Source of the DNA: Bacteroidales bacterium
GTDB lineage: Bacteria > Bacteroidota > Bacteroidia > Bacteroidales > G3-4614
Length of the DNA stretch: 64,000 nucleotides
NCBI GenBank assembly: GCA_015061035.1
Contig: SUXK01000006.1
Coordinates: 48,867-112,866, forward strand
Direction of reading: 5' to 3'
The translations under genes and the position numbers were made by a program. A model generated the notes under the pieces. The model had not been told where the DNA came from, searched no databases, and worked only from the letters and a program-made list of their open reading frames with translations. Shown piece by piece: positions 46,795 through 55,938 of the stretch. Every line of letters starts with the position of its first letter. Within the stretch, counting starts at the first letter, position 1.

Positions 46795-47541
46795 ATGGCT
46801 AAGGATAAAGAGTACACAGTAGAGGAGCGTTTAAAAGCACTTTACGAATTGCAAACATTACTTTCTAAGATTGATAAAATTAAAACTCTTAGAGGTGAGT
46901 TACCATTAGAGGTAAAAGACTTGGAGGATAGTATTATTGGTCTTGAAACTCGTTTGGAGAATTATAAGAATGATGTTAAAGAATTTACAACCTCTATTGC
47001 TACTCATAAAGTAGGTATTCAAGAGGCTCAAGCTCTTATTAATAAGTACACTGAACAACAAAACAATGTACGAAATAACAAAGAGTACGATCATTTAACA
47101 AAAGAGATTGAGTATCAAGGTTTGGAGGTTGAGGCACGAGAGAAAAAAGTTCGTGATTTAACTAAATTAATTAACGATAGAAAAGAAGAGATTGAGGATT
47201 TGGAAAAATTATTAGTTGATCGTAAAGCTGAGTTCCAAGAAAAACGTAGCGAATTAGATGATATAATTGCCGAAACTCGTCAAGATGAAGAAAAACTAAG
47301 AGAGCAAGCAAAAGCCCTTGAACAAGAGATTGAGCCAAGACTCTTGTCTTCATTTAAGAGAATACGTAAAAATGCTCGTAATGGTTTAGGAATTGTTTAC
47401 ATTCAACGTGATGCATGTGGTGGATGTTTCAATAAGATTCCGCCTCAAAGACAAATGGATATTAAACTTCGCAAAAAAGTTATTGTCTGTGAGTATTGTG
47501 GAAGAATTATGATTGACCCAGAATTAGCTGGTATTGAATAG
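46795..47541 (+). CDS. C4-type zinc-ribbon coiled-coil protein
   Basis: A 248-residue protein. Residues 10-185 form a long charged coiled-coil hairpin (EIEDLEKLLVDRKAEFQEKR). The C-terminal domain has two Cys pairs, CGGC (about 205-208) and CEYC (about 229-232), which would bind one zinc. The family (once called CT398-like) neighbours nif3 genes across bacteria and is thought to bind nucleic acid or secretion components. Seven bases after the nif3-like gene. Confidence 0.88.
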   Translation: MAKDKEYTVEERLKALYELQTLLSKIDKIKTLRGELPLEVKDLEDSIIGLETRLENYKNDVKEFTTSIATHKVGIQEAQALINKYTEQQNNVRNNKEYDHLTKEIEYQGLEVEAREKKVRDLTKLINDRKEEIEDLEKLLVDRKAEFQEKRSELDDIIAETRQDEEKLREQAKALEQEIEPRLLSSFKRIRKNARNGLGIVYIQRDACGGCFNKIPPQRQMDIKLRKKVIVCEYCGRIMIDPELAGIE

Positions 47542-47562
47542 AAATTCTCAATAATCAAATAT

Positions 47563-47593
47563 AAAAAAGTCTCGATTAATCGAGACTTTTTTT
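47563..47593. terminator. Bidirectional terminator
   Basis: AAGTCTCGATT/AATCGAGACTT is a perfect palindrome with A6 on the left and T7 on the right. It separates the zinc-ribbon gene from the convergent HsdR-N-like gene. Confidence 0.88.
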
Positions 47594-47647
47594 GTTGTAA
47601 TACATTTTAATATTGAGAAATATATGTAAATACCATAAATTTAAATA

Positions 47648-48106
47648 CTATATACAATTATCAATTTCGTTATAATTGGGAATATCTTTCATAAATGTAT
47701 AAGTATTATTTGTGTAGTTAAATTTACAACAATAACTTCTTATTCCATTTGAAACAATAATATAGTCAACCTTTAAAACAGAGTTATATCTTGTAATCTG
47801 ATTAAATACCTCTTGAGTTATTTCAATATTGGGGGCTTTATACTCTATTATTGCACAAGGAGAACCAAATTTGTTATATACCACAGTATCGCAGCGCCGT
47901 TTAATGTTATTCTGTATTAGTGATATTTCGTTTCCCATTCTACCTGCAGGATAACCCTTTTGAGTGATTAGAGTAGCAATAAATCTCTGTCGTACCTCCT
48001 CCTCGGGAGTAAGGGTTACAAATCTATTGCGCAAAGAATCCCATATAAAAGTTTTCCCATTTTCCTCTTTTAATAAAAAATCATATTTAGGTAAATTCAA
48101 CTTCAT
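47648..48106 (-). CDS. HsdR N-terminal-like (PD-(D/E)XK) protein
   Basis: A 152-residue stand-alone version of the N-terminal nuclease-fold domain of type I restriction HsdR. The active-site-like residues are in RRCDTVVYNKFGSPCAIIEYK (Asp, then Glu-x-Lys). TPEEEVRQRFIATLITQKGYP is the helix before it. No hsdM/hsdS is nearby, so it is not a restriction system; this orphan is frequently found beside holA in Bacteroidales. Role unknown. Confidence 0.85.
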   Translation of the reverse strand: MKLNLPKYDFLLKEENGKTFIWDSLRNRFVTLTPEEEVRQRFIATLITQKGYPAGRMGNEISLIQNNIKRRCDTVVYNKFGSPCAIIEYKAPNIEITQEVFNQITRYNSVLKVDYIIVSNGIRSYCCKFNYTNNTYTFMKDIPNYNEIDNCI

Positions 48107-48150
48107 TCCCTATTACTTGCTATACACAAATATATTGATTAATTTTACGT

Positions 48151-48158
48151 CAAAATTA
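48151..48158 (-). promoter_or_regulatory. Possible promoter of the HsdR-N-like gene
   Basis: TAATTTTG on the minus strand, a perfect TAnnTTTG match about 45 bases upstream of its ATG, in the divergent gap with holA. Confidence 0.45.
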
Positions 48159-48198
48159 CATAAAAACAAGTAAATAACATATCATCACCATACATAAA

Positions 48199-49215
48199 AT
48201 GGCACAAGCGAACGATAAATATCTGCAAATAATCTCTAATATAAAAAAAGGTGAATTAAAACCTGTGTATCTGCTGATGGGAGATGAATCATATTATATC
48301 GATTCAATAACTGATACTATAATAGAAAATGCTCTTGATGATTCAGAAAGAGATTTCAATCAAACAATATTATATGGATTAGATGCAGAGATTTCATCGC
48401 TAATTAATACAGCAAAGCGTTATCCTATGATGTCGAGTCGCCAGTTAGTTGTGCTTAAAGAGGCTCAAATGTTTGATGATATAGATGATATAATATTGTA
48501 TGTTGAGCATTACCAGCCAAGTACTGTATTTGTAATCAATTATAAGGGAGGAGTATTAAAAAATAAGAAACTTATTACTGCAATTGAAAAAATAGGCGCT
48601 GTATATGAATTTAAAAAGTTATACGAAAATCAGGTTCCAAAGTTTATTACAGATTATTTGCAGAACTATTTTTTAAAAATAGAGCCTAAGGCAGTTGCTA
48701 TGTTGTCTGATTATATAGGAAATGATTTAAGCAGAATTGCTGGAGAACTTGATAAACTTAGAATAGTAATAGGAGATAGTAAAGAGATAACAGCCCATCT
48801 TGTAGAGGATAATATAGGAATAAGTAAAGATTATAATAATTTTGAATTTCTTGCAGCACTTGTAAGAAAAGATGTGTATAAGGTAAACAAAATTATAAAC
48901 TATTTTGAAAGCAATCCCAAGAACAACTCTATAATCCCAACAATAAGGATGATGTTTAACTTTTTCTCAAATTTGTTGTTAATGTATTATGCTCCAGATA
49001 AAAGTGATGCAGGATTACTTAAAGAGTTGAATCTTAAAACTACATTCCAATTAAAAGAATATAATACAGCAAAAAATAATTATAATGTATTTAAGTGTGT
49101 CGATATTATTGCACTATTAAGAGAATATGATGCAAAATCAAAAGGAGTGGGAGTGTCAACCTCTACAACTGATGCTTCATTATTGAGAGAGTTGTCATAT
49201 AAAATTATGCATTAG
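48199..49215 (+). CDS. holA: DNA polymerase III subunit delta
   Basis: A 338-residue clamp-loader subunit that opens the beta clamp. The N-terminus ISNIKKGELKPVYLLMGDES with YYIDSITD, the strand RQLVVLKEAQMF, and the helical segment YIGNDLSRIAGELDKL match HolA. The C-terminal collar domain is helical (DASLLRELSYKIM). Typical length. Divergent from the HsdR-N-like gene, as usual in the order. Confidence 0.92.
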   Translation: MAQANDKYLQIISNIKKGELKPVYLLMGDESYYIDSITDTIIENALDDSERDFNQTILYGLDAEISSLINTAKRYPMMSSRQLVVLKEAQMFDDIDDIILYVEHYQPSTVFVINYKGGVLKNKKLITAIEKIGAVYEFKKLYENQVPKFITDYLQNYFLKIEPKAVAMLSDYIGNDLSRIAGELDKLRIVIGDSKEITAHLVEDNIGISKDYNNFEFLAALVRKDVYKVNKIINYFESNPKNNSIIPTIRMMFNFFSNLLLMYYAPDKSDAGLLKELNLKTTFQLKEYNTAKNNYNVFKCVDIIALLREYDAKSKGVGVSTSTTDASLLRELSYKIMH

Positions 49216-49286
49216 TTAAAAATTTTGTAAAGTGTAATATGGGATTATTTTATCAATAAGTAGATATAAATTAATTATTATTAAAT

Positions 49287-49326
49287 AAAGGGGTTCACTT
49301 CACATTGTTGTTGAACCCCTTATTTA
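49287..49326 (+). terminator. Terminator after holA
   Basis: AAGGGGTTCA/TGAACCCCTT stem with a 13-base loop, followed by ATTTATTTCTTTCTTTCT. Confidence 0.75.
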
Positions 49327-50210
49327 TTTCTTTCTTTCTTTAAACAAATATAAATATCTTGCAAAGAGATAAAATCTTTATATTCTACTGATAAATTATA
49401 TGTTACCCTTCAGAATATTACAAGGAAATTGAGGTAAAAAAGATAAAAAACATTCTTAATATGTTGATTATTTGCTTGTTAATGTGAATTTTCCACCTTT
49501 ATTATATCTTCTAAAATAGAAAATGCATAATATTTTCTGTAAATTCCTGTATTAATGGAGTGGGAGATACGCTTTGAGTACTCCATCGTATAATTATATT
49601 ATATATCCAAGATGTGGTTTGATTATATTATGCCATTTTATATCTCTTATATTACAAGCACTTGTAAATTTCATTTCTAAATTTCTATTACAATTGTCAA
49701 TTATATCTGTGTGTATAAATGTAAATACGGAAAATTATATACAAATGTAGTATATTACAAAAGTAAAAGATATAATCATTAACATTAATAGATTAACAAT
49801 ATAAATCAGGTAGTAATATTATTGTTAAATTTTACAATTACAAATACTCCTTATTTATTGTTTTATTAAGCGTGTATTATATATATAATAGACAGAAAAC
49901 CAATAAGTTAGCATATAAAATATAAATTAAGACTTTAATATTATATTGAATATAGTAATTAATAGTAAAAGTATAACATAATAATATATTATAAATAACT
50001 AATTATTAGATAATTACACATTATTATATAGAGTGATTGTATATATTAAATATAGTTATTTGTTTATTTGTATAGAAAGATATGTGTATAATTGTGTATG
50101 GTTTTATAATGTACTATTGTAATGATTTATAAATATAATTTGTATATTTATCTATAAAATATTACATTTGTGATGTGAATTAATAATATGTTAATATACT
50201 CTATTTAGTT
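49327..50210. other. AT-rich gene-free region
   Basis: About 880 bases with no convincing frame on either strand. The sequence is extremely AT-rich, more so than other gaps in the window. Two identical TGTGTATAA sequences (49710-49718 and 50083-50091) are perfect complements of the DnaA-box consensus TTATnCACA and lie in the same orientation. One hairpin, ATGGAGT/ACTCCAT, spans 49555-49586. I see no clear promoter for the downstream HTH gene except AT-rich sequence. Confidence 0.5.
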
Positions 50211-50684
50211 ATGAATAATAGAATAAAAGAGATAATTGCTCATGAACACTTAAGTGATGGTGAATTTGCTGATTTAGTGGGGATTAAACGTTCAACACTT
50301 TCGCACTGTTTAAGTGGTAGGAATGATGTAAGTAAGGATATAATTACAAAAATACACAATGCATATCCTTATATATCAATTAATTGGCTTATGTTCGGAG
50401 AGGGAGATTCTGGCTTATCATCAGATAGTAGAATAAACTCAAATCTTTTTGATTCTTTGTCAAATTCTGATGCAGGATGTGGTGATGCCCCTAAATATGA
50501 GAAGGATTTTGACTTAAATACACAAAAAAATGAGCAACAAAAACCTAATAATCAGTATAATATCTCTCCAATTGTACCTCAAATTGATATTAATCAATTA
50601 GAAAAAATAGAGATAAAAGAGAAGCGTATTGAGAAGATTATGATTTTTTATAGTGACAGCACATTTGAAGTGTTTAAAAAATAA
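50211..50684 (+). CDS. XRE-type helix-turn-helix regulator
   Basis: A 157-residue protein. Its N-terminal HTH (about residues 1-62) has the core GEFADLVGIKRSTLSHCLSG and the typical NWLMFGEG end of Bacteroidota phage-repressor-like HTH proteins. A low-complexity Asn/Asp/Gln linker follows, then a short C-terminal basic segment with KRIEKIMIFYSDSTFEVF, probably for oligomerisation. It lies alone between a long AT-rich gap and pyrK and has its own terminator. Targets unknown. Confidence 0.85.
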   Translation: MNNRIKEIIAHEHLSDGEFADLVGIKRSTLSHCLSGRNDVSKDIITKIHNAYPYISINWLMFGEGDSGLSSDSRINSNLFDSLSNSDAGCGDAPKYEKDFDLNTQKNEQQKPNNQYNISPIVPQIDINQLEKIEIKEKRIEKIMIFYSDSTFEVFKK

Positions 50685-50710
50685 AAATATTATATGATTC
50701 TAATATTGTA

Positions 50711-50742
50711 TTAAGAGGAAGTCAAATCCTCTTAATTTTTTT
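50711..50742 (+). terminator. Terminator of the HTH gene
   Basis: TTAAGAGGA/TCCTCTTAA perfect stem followed by T7. Confidence 0.88.
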
Positions 50743-50766
50743 ATTACAACTTATTTTCAACATTGA

Positions 50767-50796
50767 TTGTATAATATTTAAAATTTCCTAACTTTG
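50767..50796 (+). promoter_or_regulatory. Promoter of pyrK-pyrD
   Basis: TTG at 50767-50769 and TAACTTTG at 50789-50796 with 19-base spacing, 43 bases before the ATG. Confidence 0.7.
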
Positions 50797-50838
50797 TATT
50801 TGATATTATAACTATAACGATATATAAATTTAAAAGGA

Positions 50839-51615
50839 ATGAAGAAAGCGGTGATTGATATGTCGGTAACGGCAAATCTTTCGGTAAACAACCGATGTGT
50901 ATTATTGAAATTAACACCTGCTAACGGAGAAATATTGCCAGAATGTAAACCTGGGCAGTTCGTTGAGATGTTGGTAGAAGGAGAGCCAAAAGCTTTTTTA
51001 CGTCGACCCATATCTATAAACTATGTAAACAGAGAAGAAAATGAGTTGTGGCTTTTGATTCAAATAGTTGGAGCAGGAACTTCTAAATTATCAAAAGTAC
51101 AAAAAGGAGATATAATCAATATAATATATCCATTGGGAAATGGCTTTACAATGCCAGCAGAGCCCAATAAAAAGGTTTTACTTGTTGGAGGAGGTGTTGG
51201 TGTTGCCCCCCTATTGATGCTTGGTGATGAGTTAAAAAAAGCAGGACATACTCCAATATTCCTATTAGGAGCAAGAACAAAAAATGATTTGTTGTTATTA
51301 GATAAATTTCAAGAGATCTCAACAACATACGTAACAACAGAAGATTCGTCAGAGGGAGAAAAGGGATTTGTAACAAAACACTCTGTATTGCAAAAAGAGA
51401 ACTTTGATTTTATATATTGTTGTGGTCCTGGACCAATGATGAAGGCGGTTGCTCAATATGCTTCAAAAGTTGCTATTGAGTGCGAAGTCTCACTTGAAAA
51501 CAAAATGGCATGTGGAATTGGAGCGTGTTTGTGTTGTGTAGAGAATACAACAAAAGGAAATGTGTGTGTATGTAAAGAGGGTCCTGTATTTAATATAAAG
51601 AAATTACAATGGTAA
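50839..51615 (+). CDS. pyrK: Dihydroorotate dehydrogenase electron-transfer subunit
   Basis: A 258-residue FAD/[2Fe-2S] protein. The FAD domain has RRPISINY, the NAD domain [12 protein letters not shown], and the C-terminal iron-sulfur site contains CGIGACLCC with a final Cys in CVCKEG. It passes electrons from PyrD to NAD+, making this a class 1B enzyme. The 3' end overlaps pyrD by seven bases. Confidence 0.94.
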   Translation: MKKAVIDMSVTANLSVNNRCVLLKLTPANGEILPECKPGQFVEMLVEGEPKAFLRRPISINYVNREENELWLLIQIVGAGTSKLSKVQKGDIINIIYPLGNGFTMPAEPNKKVLLVGGGVGVAPLLMLGDELKKAGHTPIFLLGARTKNDLLLLDKFQEISTTYVTTEDSSEGEKGFVTKHSVLQKENFDFIYCCGPGPMMKAVAQYASKVAIECEVSLENKMACGIGACLCCVENTTKGNVCVCKEGPVFNIKKLQW

Positions 51616-52520
51616 AGTTAAATGTAAATATCGGGAATTTAAAACTTAAAAATCCCGTAATGACTGCATCTGGAACATTTGGGTATGGAACAGAGTATGC
51701 CGACTTTATAGACTTGTCAAAATTAGGAGGAATAATAGTTAAAGGAACAACATTGGCTCCACGTCAAGGAAATCCATACCCTCGTATGGCAGAGACTCCG
51801 TCAGGAATGTTAAATGCCGTAGGTTTGCAGAATAAAGGTGTTGACTATTTTGTTGAGAATATATATCCTCAAATAAAGGATTTAGATACAGCCGTAGTAG
51901 TAAATGTCTCTGGCTCAACAATAGAGGATTATATAGCGGTTGCAGAGAAAATTGATGCATTAGACAATATACCTGCAATAGAGTTAAATATATCATGTCC
52001 TAATGTAAAAGAGGGAGGTATGGCATTCGGAACATCTCCCCGAAGTGTTGAAAATGTTGTAAAAGCTGTACGTCAAGCATATAATAAAACCCTTATAGTT
52101 AAATTATCACCAAATGTAACCGATATAACAGAAATTGCACGAGCAGCAGAAGCTGAAGGAGCAGATTCGTTGTCATTAATAAATACAATGCTTGGAATGG
52201 CTATTGATGCAGAACGACGCCGTCCATTGCTCTCAACCGTTACAGGAGGTCTTTCAGGAGCATGTGTAAAACCTGTTGCCTTGCGTATGGTATGGCAGGT
52301 GTCAAAGGCTGTTAAAGTGCCTCTAATTGGTTTAGGAGGTATTATGAATGCAACTGACGCAATAGAATTCTTATTGGCAGGAGCATCGGCAATACAGATA
52401 GGAACAGCAAACTTTATTGATCCTCAAATATCAGTTAAAGTAGCAGAGGGAATAGAGGAGTATTTAACTCGTCAAGGATGCCATTCCGTACAAGAAATCA
52501 TTGGTGGATTGATAATCTAA
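51609..52520 (+). CDS. pyrD: Dihydroorotate dehydrogenase, catalytic subunit (class 1B)
   Basis: A 303-residue FMN beta/alpha barrel oxidising dihydroorotate to orotate in pyrimidine synthesis. [40 protein letters not shown] (class 1B catalytic Cys in NISCPN) and PLIGLGGI with [11 protein letters not shown] are present. Coupled to pyrK by overlap, as expected for class 1B. Followed directly by a terminator. Confidence 0.96.
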   Translation: MVKLNVNIGNLKLKNPVMTASGTFGYGTEYADFIDLSKLGGIIVKGTTLAPRQGNPYPRMAETPSGMLNAVGLQNKGVDYFVENIYPQIKDLDTAVVVNVSGSTIEDYIAVAEKIDALDNIPAIELNISCPNVKEGGMAFGTSPRSVENVVKAVRQAYNKTLIVKLSPNVTDITEIARAAEAEGADSLSLINTMLGMAIDAERRRPLLSTVTGGLSGACVKPVALRMVWQVSKAVKVPLIGLGGIMNATDAIEFLLAGASAIQIGTANFIDPQISVKVAEGIEEYLTRQGCHSVQEIIGGLII

Positions 52521-52541
52521 AAATATTGAAATAGAAACAGA

Positions 52542-52574
52542 AACTGACTAATCTTGTGGTTAGTCAGTTTTTTT
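52542..52574 (+). terminator. Terminator of pyrKD
   Basis: AACTGACTAA/TTAGTCAGTT perfect stem with an eight-base loop, followed by T7. Confidence 0.88.
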
Positions 52575-52582
52575 ATGCCGAT

Positions 52583-52981
52583 ATGGATGAGTTTCTAAAA
52601 TACCAAGATAAACTCGTTGCAGAGGAAGATGTAAGCGGTTACAAATTCTCTGGCGAGGTTACACAAATGCCAAAGCAATTTAATGAGTGGGTAAAAGCAA
52701 ACGAGAAACGCATCAAATCTGCTAAATCACTTCCGTACTTTATTCGTGACAACTATGTAGGTGGTGATATTAGTAAGGGGTTGAAGTTTCAATCTGTTGC
52801 TCAATTAACAAAAACCAATGTATTTACCGAAGCCACATCTATGACTGAAGTCGTAGAACGTCTAAAAAGATGTGGTATTAAAGAAATAGAGATTGGTGAT
52901 AGAGATGTAATTTTACAGCATCTAACTATGAAAAAACTATCAAAAGAATTTGATTTTATATATTCTTACAAACGCATTTGA
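52583..52981 (+). pseudogene. Truncated fragment, possibly from a phage minor head (MuF-like) protein
   Basis: The frame is open from a GTG at 52556, but those first codons are the pyrD terminator, so the gene has lost its 5' end. The first credible residue is Met at 52583. The encoded 132 residues include MPKQFNEWVKANEKRIKSAK, SLPYFIRDN and GGDISKGLKF. From memory these resemble the C-terminal region of phage portal-associated minor head or MuF-type toxin-carrying proteins, but I cannot confirm this. The tail overlaps the end of the next minus-strand fragment by 16 bases. Confidence 0.4.
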
Positions 52982-53192
52982 TGTTTATCGTCATATTCTT
53001 TAATAAGTTTAGAATATTTTGAAAGGACCATTTTGCAATCTTTTTCGATAGATGTATCTTTATCATAATATAATGCAAGCCTTTTAAATAAAGGGCGTAA
53101 ATTATCACGCTCTTGTAGCATATCATTGTAAAAAATACACATTCCAAGTGTTCCATACGGCAGAACAAATCAGACATTTCATCAAAAGTCAT
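52966..53192 (-). pseudogene. Frameshifted small gene
   Basis: ATG at 53192 opens MTFDEMSDLF, then the sensible protein continues in another frame: LPYGTLGMCIFYNDMLQERD followed by a charged helical region and a TAA at 52966-52968. The total length (227 bases) is two more than a multiple of three, consistent with one frameshift near 53160. Starting at the internal ATG 53142 gives an intact 58-residue product. No family recognised; it converges on the phage-like fragment. Confidence 0.4.
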
Positions 53193-53203
53193 ACCCTATA
53201 AAT

Positions 53204-53386
53204 TTAAGTTGTTAATCTATTTATTAAAATGCAGAGTGAGAGAAAAACCGAAGTAAATGATAAAAACAATGTTGCAAGTTTATTTAAGCGAAAATTATTA
53301 GTAATAGCAGTGTAGCATAAACACCCAACTGCTATCAGTTGAAACACTATCGCCAATATTAAAAATATATCTTCTACTGTTCTCAT
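53204..53386 (-). CDS. Small two-helix membrane protein, hypothetical
   Basis: A 60-residue protein with two hydrophobic segments (about 6-26 and 38-56) separated by TNNFRLNKLA. It lies upstream of the frameshifted gene on the same strand and may belong to the same decayed module. No family recognised. Confidence 0.45.
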   Translation of the reverse strand: MRTVEDIFLILAIVFQLIAVGCLCYTAITNNFRLNKLATLFLSFTSVFLSLCILINRLTT

Positions 53387-53495
53387 AGCAAATATACTTA
53401 TTTGTTTTGTTTTTTACGATATCCAATTCGTTTATAAATCTTGCATTTGGGAGTGATGAAAGGCTCTATATGTTAAGAGTAAGAGAGTTTTTATA

Positions 53496-53534
53496 GAAAA
53501 AATAAGACTGTGATTTTATAAGTCACAGTCTTAC
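53496..53534 (-). terminator. Terminator of the CotH gene
   Basis: On the minus strand AAGACTGTGA/TCACAGTCTT is a perfect stem followed by ATTTTTT. Confidence 0.85.
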
Positions 53535-53554
53535 CTAATTATTTAAATTAATTC

Positions 53555-55837
53555 TTATTTAACAATTATAGTACCACGTTGAGTGTTACCGCTGTTATCT
53601 TTAACAACAACTATATACATTCCTTTTGCCCAACCTCTATTTGAGATTTTCAAGGTGTTGTCCATATTTGTGTACTCTCTTGCTGAATATACAACTTTAC
53701 CATCAACAGAAGCAACCATAATGTTTATATTGCCCTCCATTGTGCTTGGTACAAATATGTTTATATCGTTACCATTTGTAACAGGGTTGGGAGCAATTAC
53801 AATATTGTTGTTATCACATTCTGAGGCTTCAATTCCTGCAGGTAGTCCCCATTCGTTATCAAGGAAGTTAATTCTATCGGTAACATATTGTTTTAAGAAA
53901 TTAACCTCTGCTTGATATGAACCACGAGCTGCTATTTCGCGATATACTCTTACCCACAAAATATCCCAAACTTCAAAGTTGTTCTTTTGTGATTCATCTA
54001 ATAACTCTGCTGCTTCAATAATATAATTATTCATGAAAGATTTAAGACCTCTTGCTCTTAACTCTCCCCAACGTGCTTTAACTGCCGATACAAATGTAGG
54101 ATCTTGCCACCATCTTGCAATCCAAGTTTTAGGATCGTGAGCATAAGTTCTCATATATTTTGTAGTAGCATCACCCAATCTGTTATCGTTGTTGAATGCA
54201 ATATCAAAGTCCCAAAGTGGACCAAGTTTGAATATCTCATCTCTATCTTTGTACATATAAGTACTCCACCAAGAGTCAGAGTTTCCGAACAACTCACAAG
54301 CAATATACCAGTCAACTAATGAAGCTTCATCAATATATTTTCTCCATCCTAATTCAGGATCAGAGAAGTTTGAGCTAAACAAAGCATCTTCCATGCTTTG
54401 AGTATAGTTTGTAATATAGTTGGTTTGTGCTGCATTAATTTCATCATCTTTAGGATATTTGATAGTAACTTTCATATCTCTTGATGTTTGGAACCAAGAA
54501 ATTTCGCTATCAGCAAAACCGTCAACTTCAATTAAGTATCCACCAGTAATTTCGGGGTCTGTTGCCGAAACCGTTGTCTCTTGCTCAAGAACTGGAACTC
54601 TATGTGTTTTAACCTCAACTTGATCTGTTAAAGTGTAGTTACCTAAGTTAACACCATTCAAAACAACATCAACGAATGTTACTGAAGGGGTAAATCCAAA
54701 CTCAAAAATATTACGAGCAGTTTCAAATGCCAAAGCATTGCGTAAAAGAGTCTTGTCGGCATAGTTGGCTAAAAGAACCCAGTTTTTCTCTTTTGCTTCG
54801 TTACCTAAGAATTTTATCTTTTTATCAAATTTCAAACGATAAGGTTTTTTTGCCATACCCCAAGTTGAGTTGCCTCTACCTTTAATCTCTGTAAGAACTT
54901 CTGTGATATTATCTTCAGGGTTTTCAACACCTCTTACAGTAACGTATGCATTAACATAATCATCTTTGCTTGTAACCCCAACACCATTCTCTGTATTAAT
55001 GAATATTGTTGGAATATTAGTAAGTTGAACATATTTATCTTGGAAGTTGGCAACCAGTGTAATATCGTTTTCGCCTCTGTAATAGTATGGGTTTGAGGTG
55101 CTTACTTGCTCATTAGTCTCTTTGTTTGTCCAATTTTTAAAAGAGTAACCTTCTGCAGGTATTGCAGTAACTGAAATAGAAGCATTGTCCGATGTAATAG
55201 AAGTTTCGGTTGTTTCTGTAATTACAGCACTACCTTGTGTGGTGTTTGAACTCTCAACGGTAACTGTACGCTCTTGGGCAACCTCTGTTGCTCCTATGTT
55301 AATTTCAACGTCAACAGCAATAGCAGCATCGTTAGTTCTAACAAGGGTACAAGCGCCATCAATTCCGTATGCCAAAATTACACGCATACGAGTTAAGCCA
55401 GTTGTTGCAGTTGTAGGAACATTAAAGTTAAAAGTTCTGTTTGTTGGATTTGCACCATCGCCGTATGGAAAATAATCTCTACTTGCTGGTTGCTTTTCAA
55501 CATATTCTCCGCTGTCATCAAAATCTTTATCAGAATTCCAGTCAACAAAGACGTGGATGTATGTCCAGTTCATTTCTCCGTTAACCAACATGTTAATGTT
55601 ATCACCAGGAGCAAATATTACAGGGTCACCTGAGTTCATAACACCGCGATAACAATCGCCATCGGCTCTACTTGACAACTGAATGTCAATGTTACGTTGT
55701 CCTAAGGTAGAGGTAAATTCAAGACCATCTAACGAACGATCTGTTTTAGTACTCCAACCTAACGAGGTACAATACTCTTGTGCCGAGATGCTCAACATAA
55801 GGCACAATAAAAGAGTTGAAAGTAAAAATTTCTTCAT
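53555..55837 (-). CDS. Secreted CotH-kinase-like protein with GEVED-like and type IX sorting domains
   Basis: A 760-residue protein. A signal peptide (1-19, ending SISAQ) is followed by a GEVED-type beta domain (about 20-180, with VFVDWNSDKDFDDSGEY) and a repeat like InlB-B/divergent-repeat domains (190-275, with TAIPAEGYSFKNWTN). The CotH fold follows (about 280-640), with IKGRGNSTWG, KKPYRLKFDKK, NWVLLANYADKTLLRNALAF and LGPLWDFDIAFNN. CotH kinases phosphorylate spore-coat proteins in Bacillus; the target here is unknown. The last 75 residues (APNPVTNG ... GKVVYSAREY ... GMYIVVVKDNSG) form a type A C-terminal domain for type IX secretion. Own promoter and terminator. Confidence 0.9.
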   Translation of the reverse strand: MKKFLLSTLLLCLMLSISAQEYCTSLGWSTKTDRSLDGLEFTSTLGQRNIDIQLSSRADGDCYRGVMNSGDPVIFAPGDNINMLVNGEMNWTYIHVFVDWNSDKDFDDSGEYVEKQPASRDYFPYGDGANPTNRTFNFNVPTTATTGLTRMRVILAYGIDGACTLVRTNDAAIAVDVEINIGATEVAQERTVTVESSNTTQGSAVITETTETSITSDNASISVTAIPAEGYSFKNWTNKETNEQVSTSNPYYYRGENDITLVANFQDKYVQLTNIPTIFINTENGVGVTSKDDYVNAYVTVRGVENPEDNITEVLTEIKGRGNSTWGMAKKPYRLKFDKKIKFLGNEAKEKNWVLLANYADKTLLRNALAFETARNIFEFGFTPSVTFVDVVLNGVNLGNYTLTDQVEVKTHRVPVLEQETTVSATDPEITGGYLIEVDGFADSEISWFQTSRDMKVTIKYPKDDEINAAQTNYITNYTQSMEDALFSSNFSDPELGWRKYIDEASLVDWYIACELFGNSDSWWSTYMYKDRDEIFKLGPLWDFDIAFNNDNRLGDATTKYMRTYAHDPKTWIARWWQDPTFVSAVKARWGELRARGLKSFMNNYIIEAAELLDESQKNNFEVWDILWVRVYREIAARGSYQAEVNFLKQYVTDRINFLDNEWGLPAGIEASECDNNNIVIAPNPVTNGNDINIFVPSTMEGNINIMVASVDGKVVYSAREYTNMDNTLKISNRGWAKGMYIVVVKDNSGNTQRGTIIVK

Positions 55838-55880
55838 AATTATTTAGTGTTAGTTGTGTTTATATACATTTGTTAACATT

Positions 55881-55888
55881 CAAAGATA
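55881..55888 (-). promoter_or_regulatory. Promoter of the CotH gene
   Basis: TATCTTTG on the minus strand, a perfect -7 box about 45 bases upstream of its ATG. Confidence 0.55.
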
Positions 55889-55938
55889 GATCTAATTTAT
55901 GATATGTGAAAATATTTAACATAGTATATGGTGTAAAA

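Noticed and set aside
47648..48106. Idea that the HsdR-N-like gene marks a restriction-modification system
   Set aside because: No methylase or specificity gene is near; the orphan beside holA is a known Bacteroidales arrangement.
49555..49586. Hairpin ATGGAGT/ACTCCAT in the AT-rich gap
   Set aside because: Large loop, no promoter or T tract; not enough for a terminator or RNA gene.
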